Source: Solibacillus sp. FSL W7-1464
GTDB taxonomy: Bacteria > Bacillota > Bacilli > Bacillales_A > Planococcaceae
Length of the DNA: 64,000 nucleotides
Reading direction: 5' to 3'
NCBI RefSeq assembly: GCF_038004425.1
Contig: NZ_JBBORC010000001.1
Span: forward strand, 2,271,001-2,335,000
The notes under the pieces were generated by a model. The model saw only the letters and a list, made by a program, of their open reading frames with translations. It was not told the origin of the DNA and did no database searches. How positions within the stretch are numbered: the stretch's first letter is position 1; each line of letters begins with the position of its first letter. Both the position numbers and the translations under genes were made by a program. Shown here one piece after another: positions 1-9,451 of the stretch.

Positions 1-1470
1 TTTGATGCCCCATGTAATCGAGCGTGAGCGGTCACAGCAATAGGACATGACCGTATTATTTATATCTGTTAACATACCGCCCTTTTCAACACCGCAGCCC
101 CCGCGATATTTACCCGGACCTGCAGAATCGGTTATGATTTGGTGCTTCGTCGTAATAACCGGTGACAGCCGTTCCTGACCTTCACAAGGTTGAACACTTA
201 ACCCGACCCCGAAAACCGGTGAAGTTGTATTTGCGCCGTCTCGGTCAATACGGCCACCATGACCGCCCGCCATCCAGTCGTACCACATAAAGTACTCACT
301 GCCATTTTGTCGTTTATCATAACCGCCAATTAATAAATACTCTAAGTTAAAGGAACAAGCAATTGCACGTTCCGGCATGATGTTGGACCATAATTCAAAG
401 CACGCATTCATGATTTTTTCAAACGACCCCGAACAGTAGCCCGATACCGCCACCGGACTTGGTGCGTTGACTACGGTATTTTCAGGGAGATACGTTTTTA
501 CGACCCGATAGAAGCCCGAGTTTAACGGAATGTCCGGGAAGAATGTCTTGGTCCCTGCATAAGTTCCCGAAAGTGCCGAACCAAAACCGGCATTTAAAAA
601 GCAGCTAATGTACGGGTGTGATCCGCTTAAATCATATAAAATCTCATCGTCCGTTATCGTCATTTTCACACGTATCGGAATTAGACCATCCCCAAGCTGC
701 GGGTCCATATCAATATAATCCACGGTTTCCCATTCCCCTTTAGGCAAAACCGCAATTTTTGCCTTCATTAAACGCTCCACATAATTTTGTACTTCATCGA
801 AAGCTAATAAAACCGTATCAATTCCGTACTTGTCAATCATCTCATTTAATTGCTTTTCGCCAACTTTTGCGGCTTCCACTTGCGAACGTAAATCTCCAAT
901 TCGTTCTTCCGGAATACGCATATTTTTTACGATAATATTGACAATATCTTTTAAGTATTGGCCTTTACTGTATATCCGTACAGGCGGAATCCGCAATCCT
1001 TCGCCGAAATGTTCTTTCGCTGTAATATCGAAAGATCCAGGGTTTGAACCACCGACATCTGCCCAGTGCCCGTTCGTTTGCATCAGGGCTATAAGCTTTT
1101 CTCCATGAAATACGGGTAAAACGACTCGGACATCACTGAAATGTGTCCCTCCACGATAAGGATCATTTACTAAAAAAACGTCACCCGGGTGGATATCGTC
1201 CGCAAAATCTTCCAAAACTGCCTTCGCTGTTAAATGCAATGTTCCTACATGAACCGAAATATCCTGTGTCCCTTGCATGACCGTATTTCCATCGGCATCA
1301 CATAGTGCACAACTAAAATCACGGTTATAAATCACAAACGAATAACATGTACGCAACATTTGCTCTGCCATCTGATCGACCAGATTGACAAACCCGTTTT
1401 TCAACACTTCAAATGTTACGGGATCTAGATTTTGCACTTGATTATGTTCTGCTAATTTCATTGTACTCAT
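1..1470 (-). CDS. hyuB: Hydantoinase B / oxoprolinase beta-like subunit, 3' end missing
   Basis: HyuB-family subunit of ATP-dependent hydantoinases, 5-oxoprolinases and lactamases; it works with the HyuA subunit encoded just upstream to open a cyclic amide. My translation from the ATG at 1470 stays open to the window edge (about 490 residues) and contains family-typical stretches such as DPVTFEVLKNGF, NDPYRGGTHFSD, NGHWADVGGSNPGS and the glycine-rich GPGKYRGGCG near the edge. A strong AAGGAGG lies 8-9 bases before the ATG. It follows hyuA by 21 bases, so the two are cotranscribed. The 3' end lies outside the window. The substrate cannot be read from sequence; hydantoin, N-methylhydantoin, 5-oxoproline and lactams are all known for the family. 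Confidence 0.9.
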   Translation of the reverse strand, partial: MSTMKLAEHNQVQNLDPVTFEVLKNGFVNLVDQMAEQMLRTCYSFVIYNRDFSCALCDADGNTVMQGTQDISVHVGTLHLTAKAVLEDFADDIHPGDVFLVNDPYRGGTHFSDVRVVLPVFHGEKLIALMQTNGHWADVGGSNPGSFDITAKEHFGEGLRIPPVRIYSKGQYLKDIVNIIVKNMRIPEERIGDLRSQVEAAKVGEKQLNEMIDKYGIDTVLLAFDEVQNYVERLMKAKIAVLPKGEWETVDYIDMDPQLGDGLIPIRVKMTITDDEILYDLSGSHPYISCFLNAGFGSALSGTYAGTKTFFPDIPLNSGFYRVVKTYLPENTVVNAPSPVAVSGYCSGSFEKIMNACFELWSNIMPERAIACSFNLEYLLIGGYDKRQNGSEYFMWYDWMAGGHGGRIDRDGANTTSPVFGVGLSVQPCEGQERLSPVITTKHQIITDSAGPGKYRGGCGVEKGGMLTDINNTVMSYCCDRSRSITWGIK

Positions 1471-1491
1471 AGACTTCATCCTCCTTATCGT

Positions 1492-3519
1492 TTATTCGTT
1501 CACCGTAATAATAATATTTTTATAGACATCTACTTCCGCCGTAAATCCTGGTGGGATTACTGTCGTCGTATCTAACTGATCTACGATTGCCGGACCTTGT
1601 ATTTGTGTGTAGACCGGAATTTTATCGCGGTGATATACTTTCGTATCGACAAATTCCCCTTCGAAATAAACAGGACGTGTCTCTTTATAAGCATCTTCTA
1701 ACGTTCCTTCTTGTTCATATTGCAGAAATTCCGGTTTTGGCACCGTTCCAATGGCTGTTACACGCAATCCGTAAATTTCCACCGTCTGTTCAGGATCAGA
1801 GAAAGCAAATTCACGTTCATGTTCTTTATGGAAAGCAGCCAGTACATCTTCTAATGAAGTCAATTCATCCGGAACAACTACAGCCAATGATCGCCATTGC
1901 CCCTTATAGCGAAGGTCAATATAGTTCATCAACGTTGAAGTTTCTTCGGAAATCCCCTCTTCTTCCAGCAGCGCTTTCGCCTCAGTTCTCAACTCGCTGA
2001 ACTGTTCAGTTAACTCTTCAACCGATACATCCGTCACTTTTTTCACGTACGTTTTTGAAATATCATGACGCACATCAACGAGCAGACAACCCATTGCAGC
2101 AGCGACGCCCGGATGTGTCGGGATAATTACTTTCGGGATATTTAAATCTTTTGCTAAATAAGCACCGTGCAATGGTCCTGCACCACCGAATGCTACGAGA
2201 GCAAAATCACGCGGGTCATACCCTCGACGTACCGAAATTAATCGAACGGCATCGCTCATATTGGCGTTGGCCACTTGGATAATCGCATTTGCGGCTTCTT
2301 CAACAGACTGGTTAAATTCATCCGCAATGGACTTCACTGCCTGAGTTGCAGCAGATTTATCCAGTTGCATTGTGCCATCCAGTAAATTAACACCTAAACG
2401 GCCTAACACTAAATTCGCATCTGAGTTGGTTGGCTCAGTTCCTCCACGACCATAACAAGCAGGGCCTGGTGCAGCACCGGCACTTTGTGGTCCGTTTCGT
2501 AATGATCCGCCTTCATCTTTCCATGCAAGGCTGCCCCCGCCTGCTCCAATCGTTAATATTTCAATACTCGGGAACCCTATCGGATAACCGTATTCAATCG
2601 ACCAGTCTTTTGTAATACGAATATCTCCCTCGAACATAAGGGAGATGTCGGTACTCGTTCCGCCCATATCCAAACCGATCGCATTATCAAATCCGCATAA
2701 TTTGGCAATATGTTTACTTGCAATCGCTCCTGCAGCAATCCCTGAGCTGGCTAATCTTGCAGCATAACGTGGAACTGTACTCGACGTCATTACCCCGCCG
2801 CCTGAATGCAGTACTAAAATTTCCTCTTCATAGCCTTTTTTCTGCATTTCATCGCTTAACTTACTAATATATCTGCTCATAATCGGTCCTAGAACGGCAT
2901 TAATAATCGTCGTGCTCATCCGTTCATGTTCAAAAATTTCCGGCAAGACTTCACTGGATATACAAACATAGACATCCGGCAGTTCCTCTTTTAAAATTTC
3001 CTTTACTTTTGCTTCATTTTCTCCATTAACATAGGCATTAATAAAGCAGACGGCAATAGATTCGGTATTTCTGCGTTTCAGCTTTTTTGCTAATGCGCGA
3101 ATTTCGTCCTCCTGAATTGCTTCTAAAATATTGCCTTCATAATCTGTCCGTTCCGTGACCTCAAATCGATCACGCCGTTGAATATAAGGTTTTGCTGTAT
3201 CTTTATACGTATCCCATATGTCTTCTTTTGTACCACGTCGAATTTCAGTTACATCCCGAAAGCCTTTTGTTGTGATCAGTGCTGTTTTCGGTAACTTCCG
3301 TTCAATCAGCGCATTCGTGCCTACTGTAGTGCCATGAGAAAATATTTTTATATCCTTGCCGTCTAATCGGGCCTTCTCAATTCCATTAATAATACCTTCT
3401 TCCGGGTTTGATGGTGTAGAAGATGTTTTCGTTACAAACACTTCTCCCGTATTTTCGTTAAATACAAAAACATCTGTAAAAGTTCCACCAACATCAATAG
3501 CTAAACGAGTATGTGTCAT
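1492..3519 (-). CDS. hyuA: Hydantoinase A / oxoprolinase alpha-like ATPase subunit
   Basis: HyuA-family ATPase subunit (675 aa) of an ATP-dependent cyclic-amide hydrolase. It has two ASKHA-type phosphate-binding loops: AIDVGGTFTD at residues 7-16 and DMGGTSTD at 284-291, plus HGTTVGTNAL at 62-71 and the family's GAGGGSLAW segment. I chose the ATG at 3519 because it has AGAAGG at correct spacing; the in-frame ATG six codons upstream has none. It is followed after 21 bases by hyuB and preceded by the aldehyde dehydrogenase gene after 100 bases with no visible terminator, so it probably belongs to the same sigma-54 operon. Acetone/acetophenone carboxylase subunits share this fold and are an alternative, but the neighbouring transaminase and dehydrogenases favour amide opening. 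Confidence 0.88.
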   Translation of the reverse strand: MTHTRLAIDVGGTFTDVFVFNENTGEVFVTKTSSTPSNPEEGIINGIEKARLDGKDIKIFSHGTTVGTNALIERKLPKTALITTKGFRDVTEIRRGTKEDIWDTYKDTAKPYIQRRDRFEVTERTDYEGNILEAIQEDEIRALAKKLKRRNTESIAVCFINAYVNGENEAKVKEILKEELPDVYVCISSEVLPEIFEHERMSTTIINAVLGPIMSRYISKLSDEMQKKGYEEEILVLHSGGGVMTSSTVPRYAARLASSGIAAGAIASKHIAKLCGFDNAIGLDMGGTSTDISLMFEGDIRITKDWSIEYGYPIGFPSIEILTIGAGGGSLAWKDEGGSLRNGPQSAGAAPGPACYGRGGTEPTNSDANLVLGRLGVNLLDGTMQLDKSAATQAVKSIADEFNQSVEEAANAIIQVANANMSDAVRLISVRRGYDPRDFALVAFGGAGPLHGAYLAKDLNIPKVIIPTHPGVAAAMGCLLVDVRHDISKTYVKKVTDVSVEELTEQFSELRTEAKALLEEEGISEETSTLMNYIDLRYKGQWRSLAVVVPDELTSLEDVLAAFHKEHEREFAFSDPEQTVEIYGLRVTAIGTVPKPEFLQYEQEGTLEDAYKETRPVYFEGEFVDTKVYHRDKIPVYTQIQGPAIVDQLDTTTVIPPGFTAEVDVYKNIIITVNE

Positions 3520-3619
3520 AGAGATACCTTCTTTCATAAGGAAGTTTATTGTAATGAACCGGACAGTATTGGGTCGTTTTTATAATTAAATTAAGTGAAT
3601 AGTCAGATAAAAAAACCTG

Positions 3620-5011
3620 CTATTTCGTATTGATCGTAACGGTTTTCATTGTCGTGAAAAATTCTTTCGCCGCCTGACCTTGTTCACGGGCACCTGTACT
3701 AGAATTTTTCACACCGCCAAACGGGGCTTGTGGTTCTGCTCCGCCTGTTTCATCATTTACCTGGACAAGCCCTACTTCACTGCGCTTAATAAAATCAAAC
3801 GCTTTTTGGATATTTTCAGTATAGATTGAAGCACTTAATCCAAACTCCGAATCATTCGATAATTGAATTGCTTCCTCGTAATCTTTCACTTTTACGACAG
3901 CCAGCACCGGCCCGAAAATTTCTTCGCGTGCAATTGCCATTTCATGAGTCACATTTTTAAAAATCGTCGGCTGAATATAGTAGCCCTCTGTTTCATTTGG
4001 AGCCGGTTCACCACCGTAAATAAGTTCTGCGCCTTCAGATTTCGCCTTTTCTATTGCCGCTAAAATATTTTCATATTGTCCTTGTGAAACAACAGGTCCC
4101 ATCGTTACACCAACTTCAATTTTCTTCGTTTCTTCAATTAATAACGCCAGTACTTCTTCATAAACCGCCTGTTCGATATAAACACGGCTTGTGGCTGTGC
4201 AGCGCTGACCCGTCTGTTTCATCGCACCTTCGATTGTCAATTTTGCTGCTGATTTTAAATCGGCGTCCGCTAAAATAATCGCCGCATTTTTCCCGCCAAG
4301 CTCCAGCTGAATTTTTTTGTTTGTCGATCCGGCTGTATTTAAAATACTTTGTCCGACGCCATTTGAACCTGTAAATGTTATTGCCTTTACTTCAGGGGCT
4401 TCCAATAAAACTTGCCCGACTTTTGAACCGCGCCCCTGTACAACATTGACGACGGATTTCGGGAATCCAGCCCGTTCAAATAATTCGCCTAGCAGCTTTC
4501 CGGTCAATGCTGCTTCAACTGAAGGCTTCCAAACTACAGTATTTCCGTAAACTAAGGCTGGTGCCATTTTCCACAGCGGAATGGCTACAGGGAAATTCCA
4601 AGGAGTAATTGCTGCAATTACGCCAAGCGGTACACGCTTCGTATACAAAATCTTATCTTCACTGGCTGAAGGCAGTACTTCACCTGTTGCCCGCATCCCT
4701 TCCTGGGCATAGTAACGTAAAATCGAAGCACCACGCTTTACTTCTCCGATCATTTCATTTTTTGTTTTTCCCATTTCACGCGAAGCTGTTTCCGCTACAA
4801 GATCTATTTCTTCTTCCAGTAAATCCGCCATCACACGCAAAATTTCGCCGCGAGCAACAGAAGATTTATTTTTCCATTCCTCAAATGCCTGATGTGCTGA
4901 TGCAACGACTGCTTTCGTTTCGTCTACCGTCAGAAGTTCAACTTGGCCGATACATTCAGCCGGATTGGCTGGATTGAATTGTTCACGGATTTCTCTAATA
5001 ATGGTTGTCAT
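3620..5011 (-). CDS. NAD(P)-dependent aldehyde (semialdehyde) dehydrogenase
   Basis: Aldehyde dehydrogenase superfamily enzyme, 463 aa, oxidising an aldehyde to the acid with NAD(P)+. Visible landmarks are TPWNFP at 136-141, the general base Glu237 in LELGG and the catalytic Cys271 in GQRC. The C-terminal REQGQAAKEFFTTMKTVTI segment resembles 2-oxoglutarate semialdehyde/succinate semialdehyde dehydrogenases of the YcbD type. It starts 11 bases after ald and follows the aminotransferase in the same operon, so its likely substrate is the omega-semialdehyde made by that transaminase. At 463 residues it is slightly shorter than the usual 475-490. The exact chain length of the substrate cannot be told. 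Confidence 0.85.
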   Translation of the reverse strand: MTTIIREIREQFNPANPAECIGQVELLTVDETKAVVASAHQAFEEWKNKSSVARGEILRVMADLLEEEIDLVAETASREMGKTKNEMIGEVKRGASILRYYAQEGMRATGEVLPSASEDKILYTKRVPLGVIAAITPWNFPVAIPLWKMAPALVYGNTVVWKPSVEAALTGKLLGELFERAGFPKSVVNVVQGRGSKVGQVLLEAPEVKAITFTGSNGVGQSILNTAGSTNKKIQLELGGKNAAIILADADLKSAAKLTIEGAMKQTGQRCTATSRVYIEQAVYEEVLALLIEETKKIEVGVTMGPVVSQGQYENILAAIEKAKSEGAELIYGGEPAPNETEGYYIQPTIFKNVTHEMAIAREEIFGPVLAVVKVKDYEEAIQLSNDSEFGLSASIYTENIQKAFDFIKRSEVGLVQVNDETGGAEPQAPFGGVKNSSTGAREQGQAAKEFFTTMKTVTINTK

Positions 5012-5022
5012 AAAATTCCTCC

Positions 5023-6150
5023 TTAAATAGACACAGTTTGTAGTACTTCTTTTAAAGGCGAATACGGCAGGTTGTGAGCGTGGGCAACTGCTTCATACGT
5101 AACTTTTCCGGTTACGGTATTCAATCCTTTTGCTAATGCATCGTTTTCAATCACAGCTTTTTCAAAGCCTTTGTTTGCAATTTGAAGTGCATACGGTAAT
5201 GTGACATTTGTTAATGCAATCGTTGACGTCCTTGCCACGGCACCCGGTATATTTGAAACGGCATAATGTAATACGCCATGCTTTACATAAACAGGCTCGC
5301 TATGTGTTGTAATCCGGTCGACAGTTTCAATTGAACCGCCCTGATCCACCGCAACATCGATAATTACAGAGCCTTTTGACATCGTCTTTACCATACTTTC
5401 TGTTACTAAACGTGGTGCACGTGCCCCCGGAATCAGCACGGCACCTATTAATAAATCCGCTGTCTTTACTTCCTCCGAAATGTTGAAACTATTGGACATA
5501 CGTGTTTTTAATCGACCTGCAAACTGATCATCTAATTGACGCAGTCGATCAACATTCGTATCCAAAATCGTCACATCGGCTCCAGCTCCTACCGCCATTT
5601 TCGCAGCATTTGTCCCGACGATACCACCACCAATAATTACGACTTTTGCTGGGGATACTCCCGGAACACCACCTAAAAGCGTTCCTTTTCCGCCTTCATG
5701 TTTTTCAAGGAAATGCGCACCTAGTTGTACAGCCATACGTCCTGCCACTTCGCTCATTGGCGTTAATAAAGGTAATGTACCATTTGGAAGCTGGATTGTT
5801 TCATAAGCAATCGCAGTCACTTCTTTTTCAATAAGCTGTTTCGTTAATTCAGGTTCTGGCGCCAAATGTAAATAGGTGAACAAAATTAAATTTTTCTTAA
5901 AGAAATGAAATTCCTGTTGTAATGGTTCTTTTACTTTAATAACCATTTCAGCATTCCAAGCTTCTTCAGCAGTCGCCACAATTTCTGCACCGACTTCTGT
6001 ATAGGCTTCATCTGTAAATCCGCTTGCTAAGCCTGCACCCGTCTCCACCTTTATGCTATGACCACTTTTTTGAAGTTCAAAAACACCTCCGGGAGTCATT
6101 CCGACACGGTATTCATTATTTTTTATTTCCTTTGGAATCCCGATAATCAT
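5023..6150 (-). CDS. ald: Alanine dehydrogenase
   Basis: Catalyses L-alanine + NAD+ + H2O to pyruvate + NH3 + NADH. From [17 protein letters not shown] the protein is 375 aa, the normal family length; [12 protein letters not shown] and the dinucleotide-binding [15 protein letters not shown] are typical. I place the start at 6150, with AAGAAGG eight bases upstream, rather than at an upstream in-frame ATG that would add 15 residues and run into the previous gene. Only four bases separate it from the aminotransferase stop. In this setting it would regenerate the pyruvate amino acceptor from the alanine formed by the transaminase and release ammonia, rather than serve sporulation as the B. subtilis enzyme does; that role is inferred from context. 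Confidence 0.93.
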   Translation of the reverse strand: MIIGIPKEIKNNEYRVGMTPGGVFELQKSGHSIKVETGAGLASGFTDEAYTEVGAEIVATAEEAWNAEMVIKVKEPLQQEFHFFKKNLILFTYLHLAPEPELTKQLIEKEVTAIAYETIQLPNGTLPLLTPMSEVAGRMAVQLGAHFLEKHEGGKGTLLGGVPGVSPAKVVIIGGGIVGTNAAKMAVGAGADVTILDTNVDRLRQLDDQFAGRLKTRMSNSFNISEEVKTADLLIGAVLIPGARAPRLVTESMVKTMSKGSVIIDVAVDQGGSIETVDRITTHSEPVYVKHGVLHYAVSNIPGAVARTSTIALTNVTLPYALQIANKGFEKAVIENDALAKGLNTVTGKVTYEAVAHAHNLPYSPLKEVLQTVSI

Positions 6151-6154
6151 TCGC

Positions 6155-7486
6155 TTAGCCTTCTTTCTCCACAATATTTTTACGCACAAATTCAAATGTC
6201 TCGTCTAAAATTCTTAATATTTCGTTCAATTCTGCTTGCGATAAAATTAGTGGGGGCGCAAACACAATCGTATCTTGTTCATACGTAACCGTTCGCAAGA
6301 TTAAACCTCTTTTCATCGTTTCCTGTACAAAAATCGGGCTTAGTAATGTGTCGAACAGTTCACCCGTCTCGCGGCTTTTTACTAACTCAATCGCTCCAAG
6401 TAAACCGAGTGTGCGCACACGGCCGATAAAACTGTATTTATCCTGTAGAACACGGAAGCCCTCCAGCATTGCTTCACCCATTTTTGCTGCATTTTCCACA
6501 AGGTTTTCACGTTCAATAATTTCAATATTTTTCAACCCGACTGCACATGCCATTGCATGGCCGCTGTAAGTATAGCCATGCATTAATGTCCCTTTCGACA
6601 GCTCACATAAATCCTGGTGAATATTTTCCGAAATGACAACGCCGCCAAGTTGTGCATAGCCGCTTGATACGCCTTTTGCGAATGTAATCATATCCGGAAC
6701 TACATCGTAATGCTGCATGCCGAATAATTTACCTGTACGACCGAAACCAGTGATTACTTCATCCGCAATAAATAAAATGCCGTACTCATCACAAATTTCA
6801 CGGACTTCTTTAAAATAATTTTCCTGGGCGATATTTACTCCACCTGCTCCTTGTACTGGCTCTGACATGAACGCTGCAACTGTTTCAGGTCCTAGCTGTT
6901 CAATTGTGTCTCGTAAATTACGTGCAGACTGATTGTAGACATAATGGAAGCCAGGTGCATGTGAATTAGTAAAGTCACGGAATGCTTTTAACCCAGTTGC
7001 ATTTGTTGCTCCCATTGCTACTCCATGGTAAGACTGTGTACGTGAAATAATTGTCTGGCGCTGTGGCTGACCTTTCAGTACCCAGTAATGACGTGCTAAT
7101 TTAATCGCTGTGTCATTAGACTCTGAACCGCCAGACGTGAAGAATACTGTGTTTAAATTTCCAGGGGCCATCGATGCAATTTTGGACGCTAAGCGAATGG
7201 CCGGTTCATTACTAAACGTTGCAAAACACGAACTGAATGCCAACTTTCCCATCTGCTCCTTTGCCGCTTCCGCGATTTCTTCACGGCCATGTCCAACATT
7301 GACATTCCATAAAGAAGACATCCCGTCAATATACACTTTGCCTTCCATATCTTTTAAATAAATTCCCTCACCTTCAGTAAAAATTGCAGCCGGTCCATCA
7401 GCTTGCTGTTGTTCAATAGAAGATGTCGGGTGGAGAAAATGTTTCTGATCCAATACTTTTAATGTTTCTTTTAACTGAATTGTCAT
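6155..7486 (-). CDS. Class III omega-amino acid:pyruvate aminotransferase
   Basis: PLP-dependent class III aminotransferase, 443 aa. The cofactor lysine is Lys271 in [11 protein letters not shown], the PLP-nitrogen aspartate is Asp242 in [10 protein letters not shown], and SGGSESND (118-125) binds the phosphate. The N-terminal segment with [14 protein letters not shown] is characteristic of omega-amino acid:pyruvate transaminases (beta-alanine, GABA, 6-aminohexanoate, diamines) rather than of ornithine or glutamate-semialdehyde enzymes. It is the first gene of a minus-strand operon transcribed from the sigma-54 promoter at 7532-7548, followed by ald, the aldehyde dehydrogenase and hyuAB. Pairing with alanine dehydrogenase supports pyruvate as acceptor. 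The true substrate is unknown. Confidence 0.88.
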   Translation of the reverse strand: MTIQLKETLKVLDQKHFLHPTSSIEQQQADGPAAIFTEGEGIYLKDMEGKVYIDGMSSLWNVNVGHGREEIAEAAKEQMGKLAFSSCFATFSNEPAIRLASKIASMAPGNLNTVFFTSGGSESNDTAIKLARHYWVLKGQPQRQTIISRTQSYHGVAMGATNATGLKAFRDFTNSHAPGFHYVYNQSARNLRDTIEQLGPETVAAFMSEPVQGAGGVNIAQENYFKEVREICDEYGILFIADEVITGFGRTGKLFGMQHYDVVPDMITFAKGVSSGYAQLGGVVISENIHQDLCELSKGTLMHGYTYSGHAMACAVGLKNIEIIERENLVENAAKMGEAMLEGFRVLQDKYSFIGRVRTLGLLGAIELVKSRETGELFDTLLSPIFVQETMKRGLILRTVTYEQDTIVFAPPLILSQAELNEILRILDETFEFVRKNIVEKEG

Positions 7487-7531
7487 AAATAGTTCCCCTC
7501 ATTTCGATTTATTTACCTACACCTACTAATG

Positions 7532-7548
7532 AGCAATTCTCGTGCCAA
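7532..7548 (-). promoter_or_regulatory. Sigma-54 (-24/-12) promoter of the aminotransferase-ald-aldh-hyuAB operon
   Basis: On the minus strand the sequence is TTGGCACG-AGAA-TTGCT, an essentially perfect match to the sigma-54 consensus TGGCACG-N4-TTGCW. It lies 46 bases upstream of the aminotransferase ATG. A sigma-54 gene and an AAA+ activator gene are both within 5 kb. Confidence 0.9.
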
Positions 7549-7581
7549 CTTTTATTTGAAGGGAATAAAATATAAATCTTT

Positions 7582-7618
7582 CAACTAAAAGACATCACTA
7601 GATGATAAGTGATGTCTT
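7582..7618 (-). terminator. Terminator of the sigma-54 activator gene
   Basis: Perfect 11-bp stem (7589-7599 with 7608-7618) and an 8-base loop. On the minus strand the stem is followed by TTTTAGTT. It lies between the regulator stop and the operon's sigma-54 promoter, so it insulates the two. Confidence 0.7.
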
Positions 7619-7731
7619 AGCTGTTATATTTTTTTGGCTTTTCTATATATATGATTTGTATTTTTTCAACAAAGTTGTATAACATCATACATTTTATTTA
7701 TTTATACATTTTAAATTCAGAACTGCAAATT

Positions 7732-7749
7732 TGATGCAAAAACGCATCA
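7732..7749. promoter_or_regulatory. Putative enhancer (UAS) palindrome, copy 1
   Basis: TGATGC-AAAAAC-GCATCA is a perfect 6-bp dyad about 185-200 bases upstream of the sigma-54 promoter at 7532-7548, a normal distance for an enhancer-binding protein. It overlaps the activator gene's TGA stop codon. The same GATGC-N6-GCATC dyad occurs at 11029-11044 upstream of the second sigma-54 promoter. Confidence 0.65.
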
Positions 7750-9387
7750 TCTATCTTCATACGAAATATTGCGTGTCAACTGATATTTTTGTATTTTCCG
7801 GACTAATGTTGACTGATCACACCCGAGAGACTTAGCTGTTTCACGAATGCTTGGATGTTCAGATAATGCTTGTTTAATCAGCTGTTTTTCAAATAGAGCC
7901 ACTTGTTCTTTCAGCGTCCCCGCAAACTTGGGATGCACAGTTTGTTTAGTTTCAAAGTTCTCATCGTGCTGATTTTTTAAAATATGCACAATATCCGGAT
8001 TGCTGTCCAATTCCTGTTTTACCATGTTCACAGTTATTTCCGGCTGAACAGCAAGCAGGCAAATCCGTTCTACGATATTTTTGAGCTGCCGGACATTACC
8101 GGGCCAGTCATATGCCTTAAAGATTTTCAATGCGTCTTTTTTAATCGTCCGGTGGATGCCATATTTTTTATTAATTAATGCTAGAAAATGATTTACAAGC
8201 GGAATAATATCTTCCCGGCGCTGTCTTAACGGCGGGACTTCTATAGGAATAATATTCAAGCGGTAATACAAATCTTCCCGGAAACTGCCCTGCTTTACCA
8301 TTTCCGCCAAGTTTCTGTTTGTTGCGGCTATAATCCGTACATCTATCGGAATCGGCTTTCCGCTGCCGATGCGCTGAACCTCGCATTCCTGCAACACGCG
8401 CAATAATTTCACCTGTAACAGCAAGGGCATTTCGCCAATTTCATCTAAAAACACTGTACCGCCTGAAGCAATTTCAAACAGCCCTGCTTTTCCACCTTTA
8501 ATGGCACCAGTAAAGGCACCTGCTTCGTAACCAAAAAGTTCCGATTCCAATAATGTATCCGGTATCGCACTGCAGTTAATCGTTAATAATTGCTTTTCAC
8601 TGCGCCTGCTGGATGTATGGATGAGCTTTGTAATTTCTTCTTTCCCTACTCCCGACTCACCACTGATTAATACAGTAGAATCCACTTCTGCTACTCTCAT
8701 CGCGCGATCTACTACTTGTTCCATGGCACAGGACATCGAAATAATATTCGTTTCTTTTGTATGTATCGCCTGCAATTTGTTTTTAAAATTTTCATTTTGT
8801 ATTTCCAGCTTCTGCACTTCTTGTTCCAATATTTTCAGTTCGGTCATATCACGGGTAATGGCAACTACATATTGCAGTTCCCCTGCCTCATCGAATATCG
8901 GCTTTCCCGTTACTAAAAAGCACTTGCCATTAATAAACGTCTGCAAAATCGTTACTTTTTCTTTGGATTCAATCACTTTCATCGAAATGGAATCACTCAT
9001 CAATCCCTCTGCCATTGCATCTTTCGCATATCTTCCCATTAGATCAATGCCGACAATTTCAATATCGCTTTTATTTTGAAACAAAATTTTGCCTTGGCGA
9101 TCACAAATTGTAATGCCGTCAGAGATGGAGTTTAACACTTTAGTCGAAAGCGGATTCATAAAATCGCTGTCGCTGAACTGTTTTAATGACCGCACATTAA
9201 ATAAATCCCCCTGTACCGACTCCAGTACTTGTACAAAATAGCCATCTACCTCAAATAATTCTTTTTCATTTTTATATTCGTTGATAATATTTTCGATTAA
9301 GTCCGGCTGTATTTCGCTTTTTGCTATAATTTCACCGTTTTTAACTACAAAAAAATGCTCTCCTTTATGGAACCCTACTATTGGCAT
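7747..9387 (-). CDS. Sigma-54-dependent enhancer-binding regulator (PAS-AAA+-HTH)
   Basis: Transcription activator of about 546 aa. An N-terminal region of unknown fold (about 1-75) is followed by a PAS sensor domain (about 80-182), a short coiled linker, a sigma-54-interacting AAA+ domain with Walker A GESGVGKE (243-250) and the sigma-54 contact loop GAFTGA (290-295), and a C-terminal TyrR/Fis-type helix-turn-helix around SIRETAKSLGCDQSTLVRKI. It resembles RocR/PrdR-type Firmicute activators. I prefer the ATG at 9387, spaced correctly from AGAGGAT, over the GTG at 9396 that almost touches that site. There is no response-regulator domain, so the PAS or N-terminal region probably senses a small-molecule inducer. 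It lies between the two sigma-54 operons it probably controls. Confidence 0.88.
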   Translation of the reverse strand: MPIVGFHKGEHFFVVKNGEIIAKSEIQPDLIENIINEYKNEKELFEVDGYFVQVLESVQGDLFNVRSLKQFSDSDFMNPLSTKVLNSISDGITICDRQGKILFQNKSDIEIVGIDLMGRYAKDAMAEGLMSDSISMKVIESKEKVTILQTFINGKCFLVTGKPIFDEAGELQYVVAITRDMTELKILEQEVQKLEIQNENFKNKLQAIHTKETNIISMSCAMEQVVDRAMRVAEVDSTVLISGESGVGKEEITKLIHTSSRRSEKQLLTINCSAIPDTLLESELFGYEAGAFTGAIKGGKAGLFEIASGGTVFLDEIGEMPLLLQVKLLRVLQECEVQRIGSGKPIPIDVRIIAATNRNLAEMVKQGSFREDLYYRLNIIPIEVPPLRQRREDIIPLVNHFLALINKKYGIHRTIKKDALKIFKAYDWPGNVRQLKNIVERICLLAVQPEITVNMVKQELDSNPDIVHILKNQHDENFETKQTVHPKFAGTLKEQVALFEKQLIKQALSEHPSIRETAKSLGCDQSTLVRKIQKYQLTRNISYEDR

Positions 9388-9404
9388 AATGGTCACATCC
9401 TCTC

Positions 9405-9440
9405 TAAAATACCCTTAGACAGCCTGTATCTAAGGGTATT
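9405..9440 (-). terminator. Hairpin after the permease gene
   Basis: A perfect 12-bp stem (9408-9419 with 9429-9440) and 9-base loop lie just downstream of the permease stop. The T tract is short (TTTAG), so some readthrough into the regulator gene is likely. Confidence 0.6.
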
Positions 9441-9451
9441 CTTCACCTATT

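Noticed and set aside
1-3519. Acetone/acetophenone carboxylase subunits
   Set aside because: Same superfamily, but there is no third carboxylase subunit and the flanking transaminase/dehydrogenase genes favour an amidohydrolase; not excluded.
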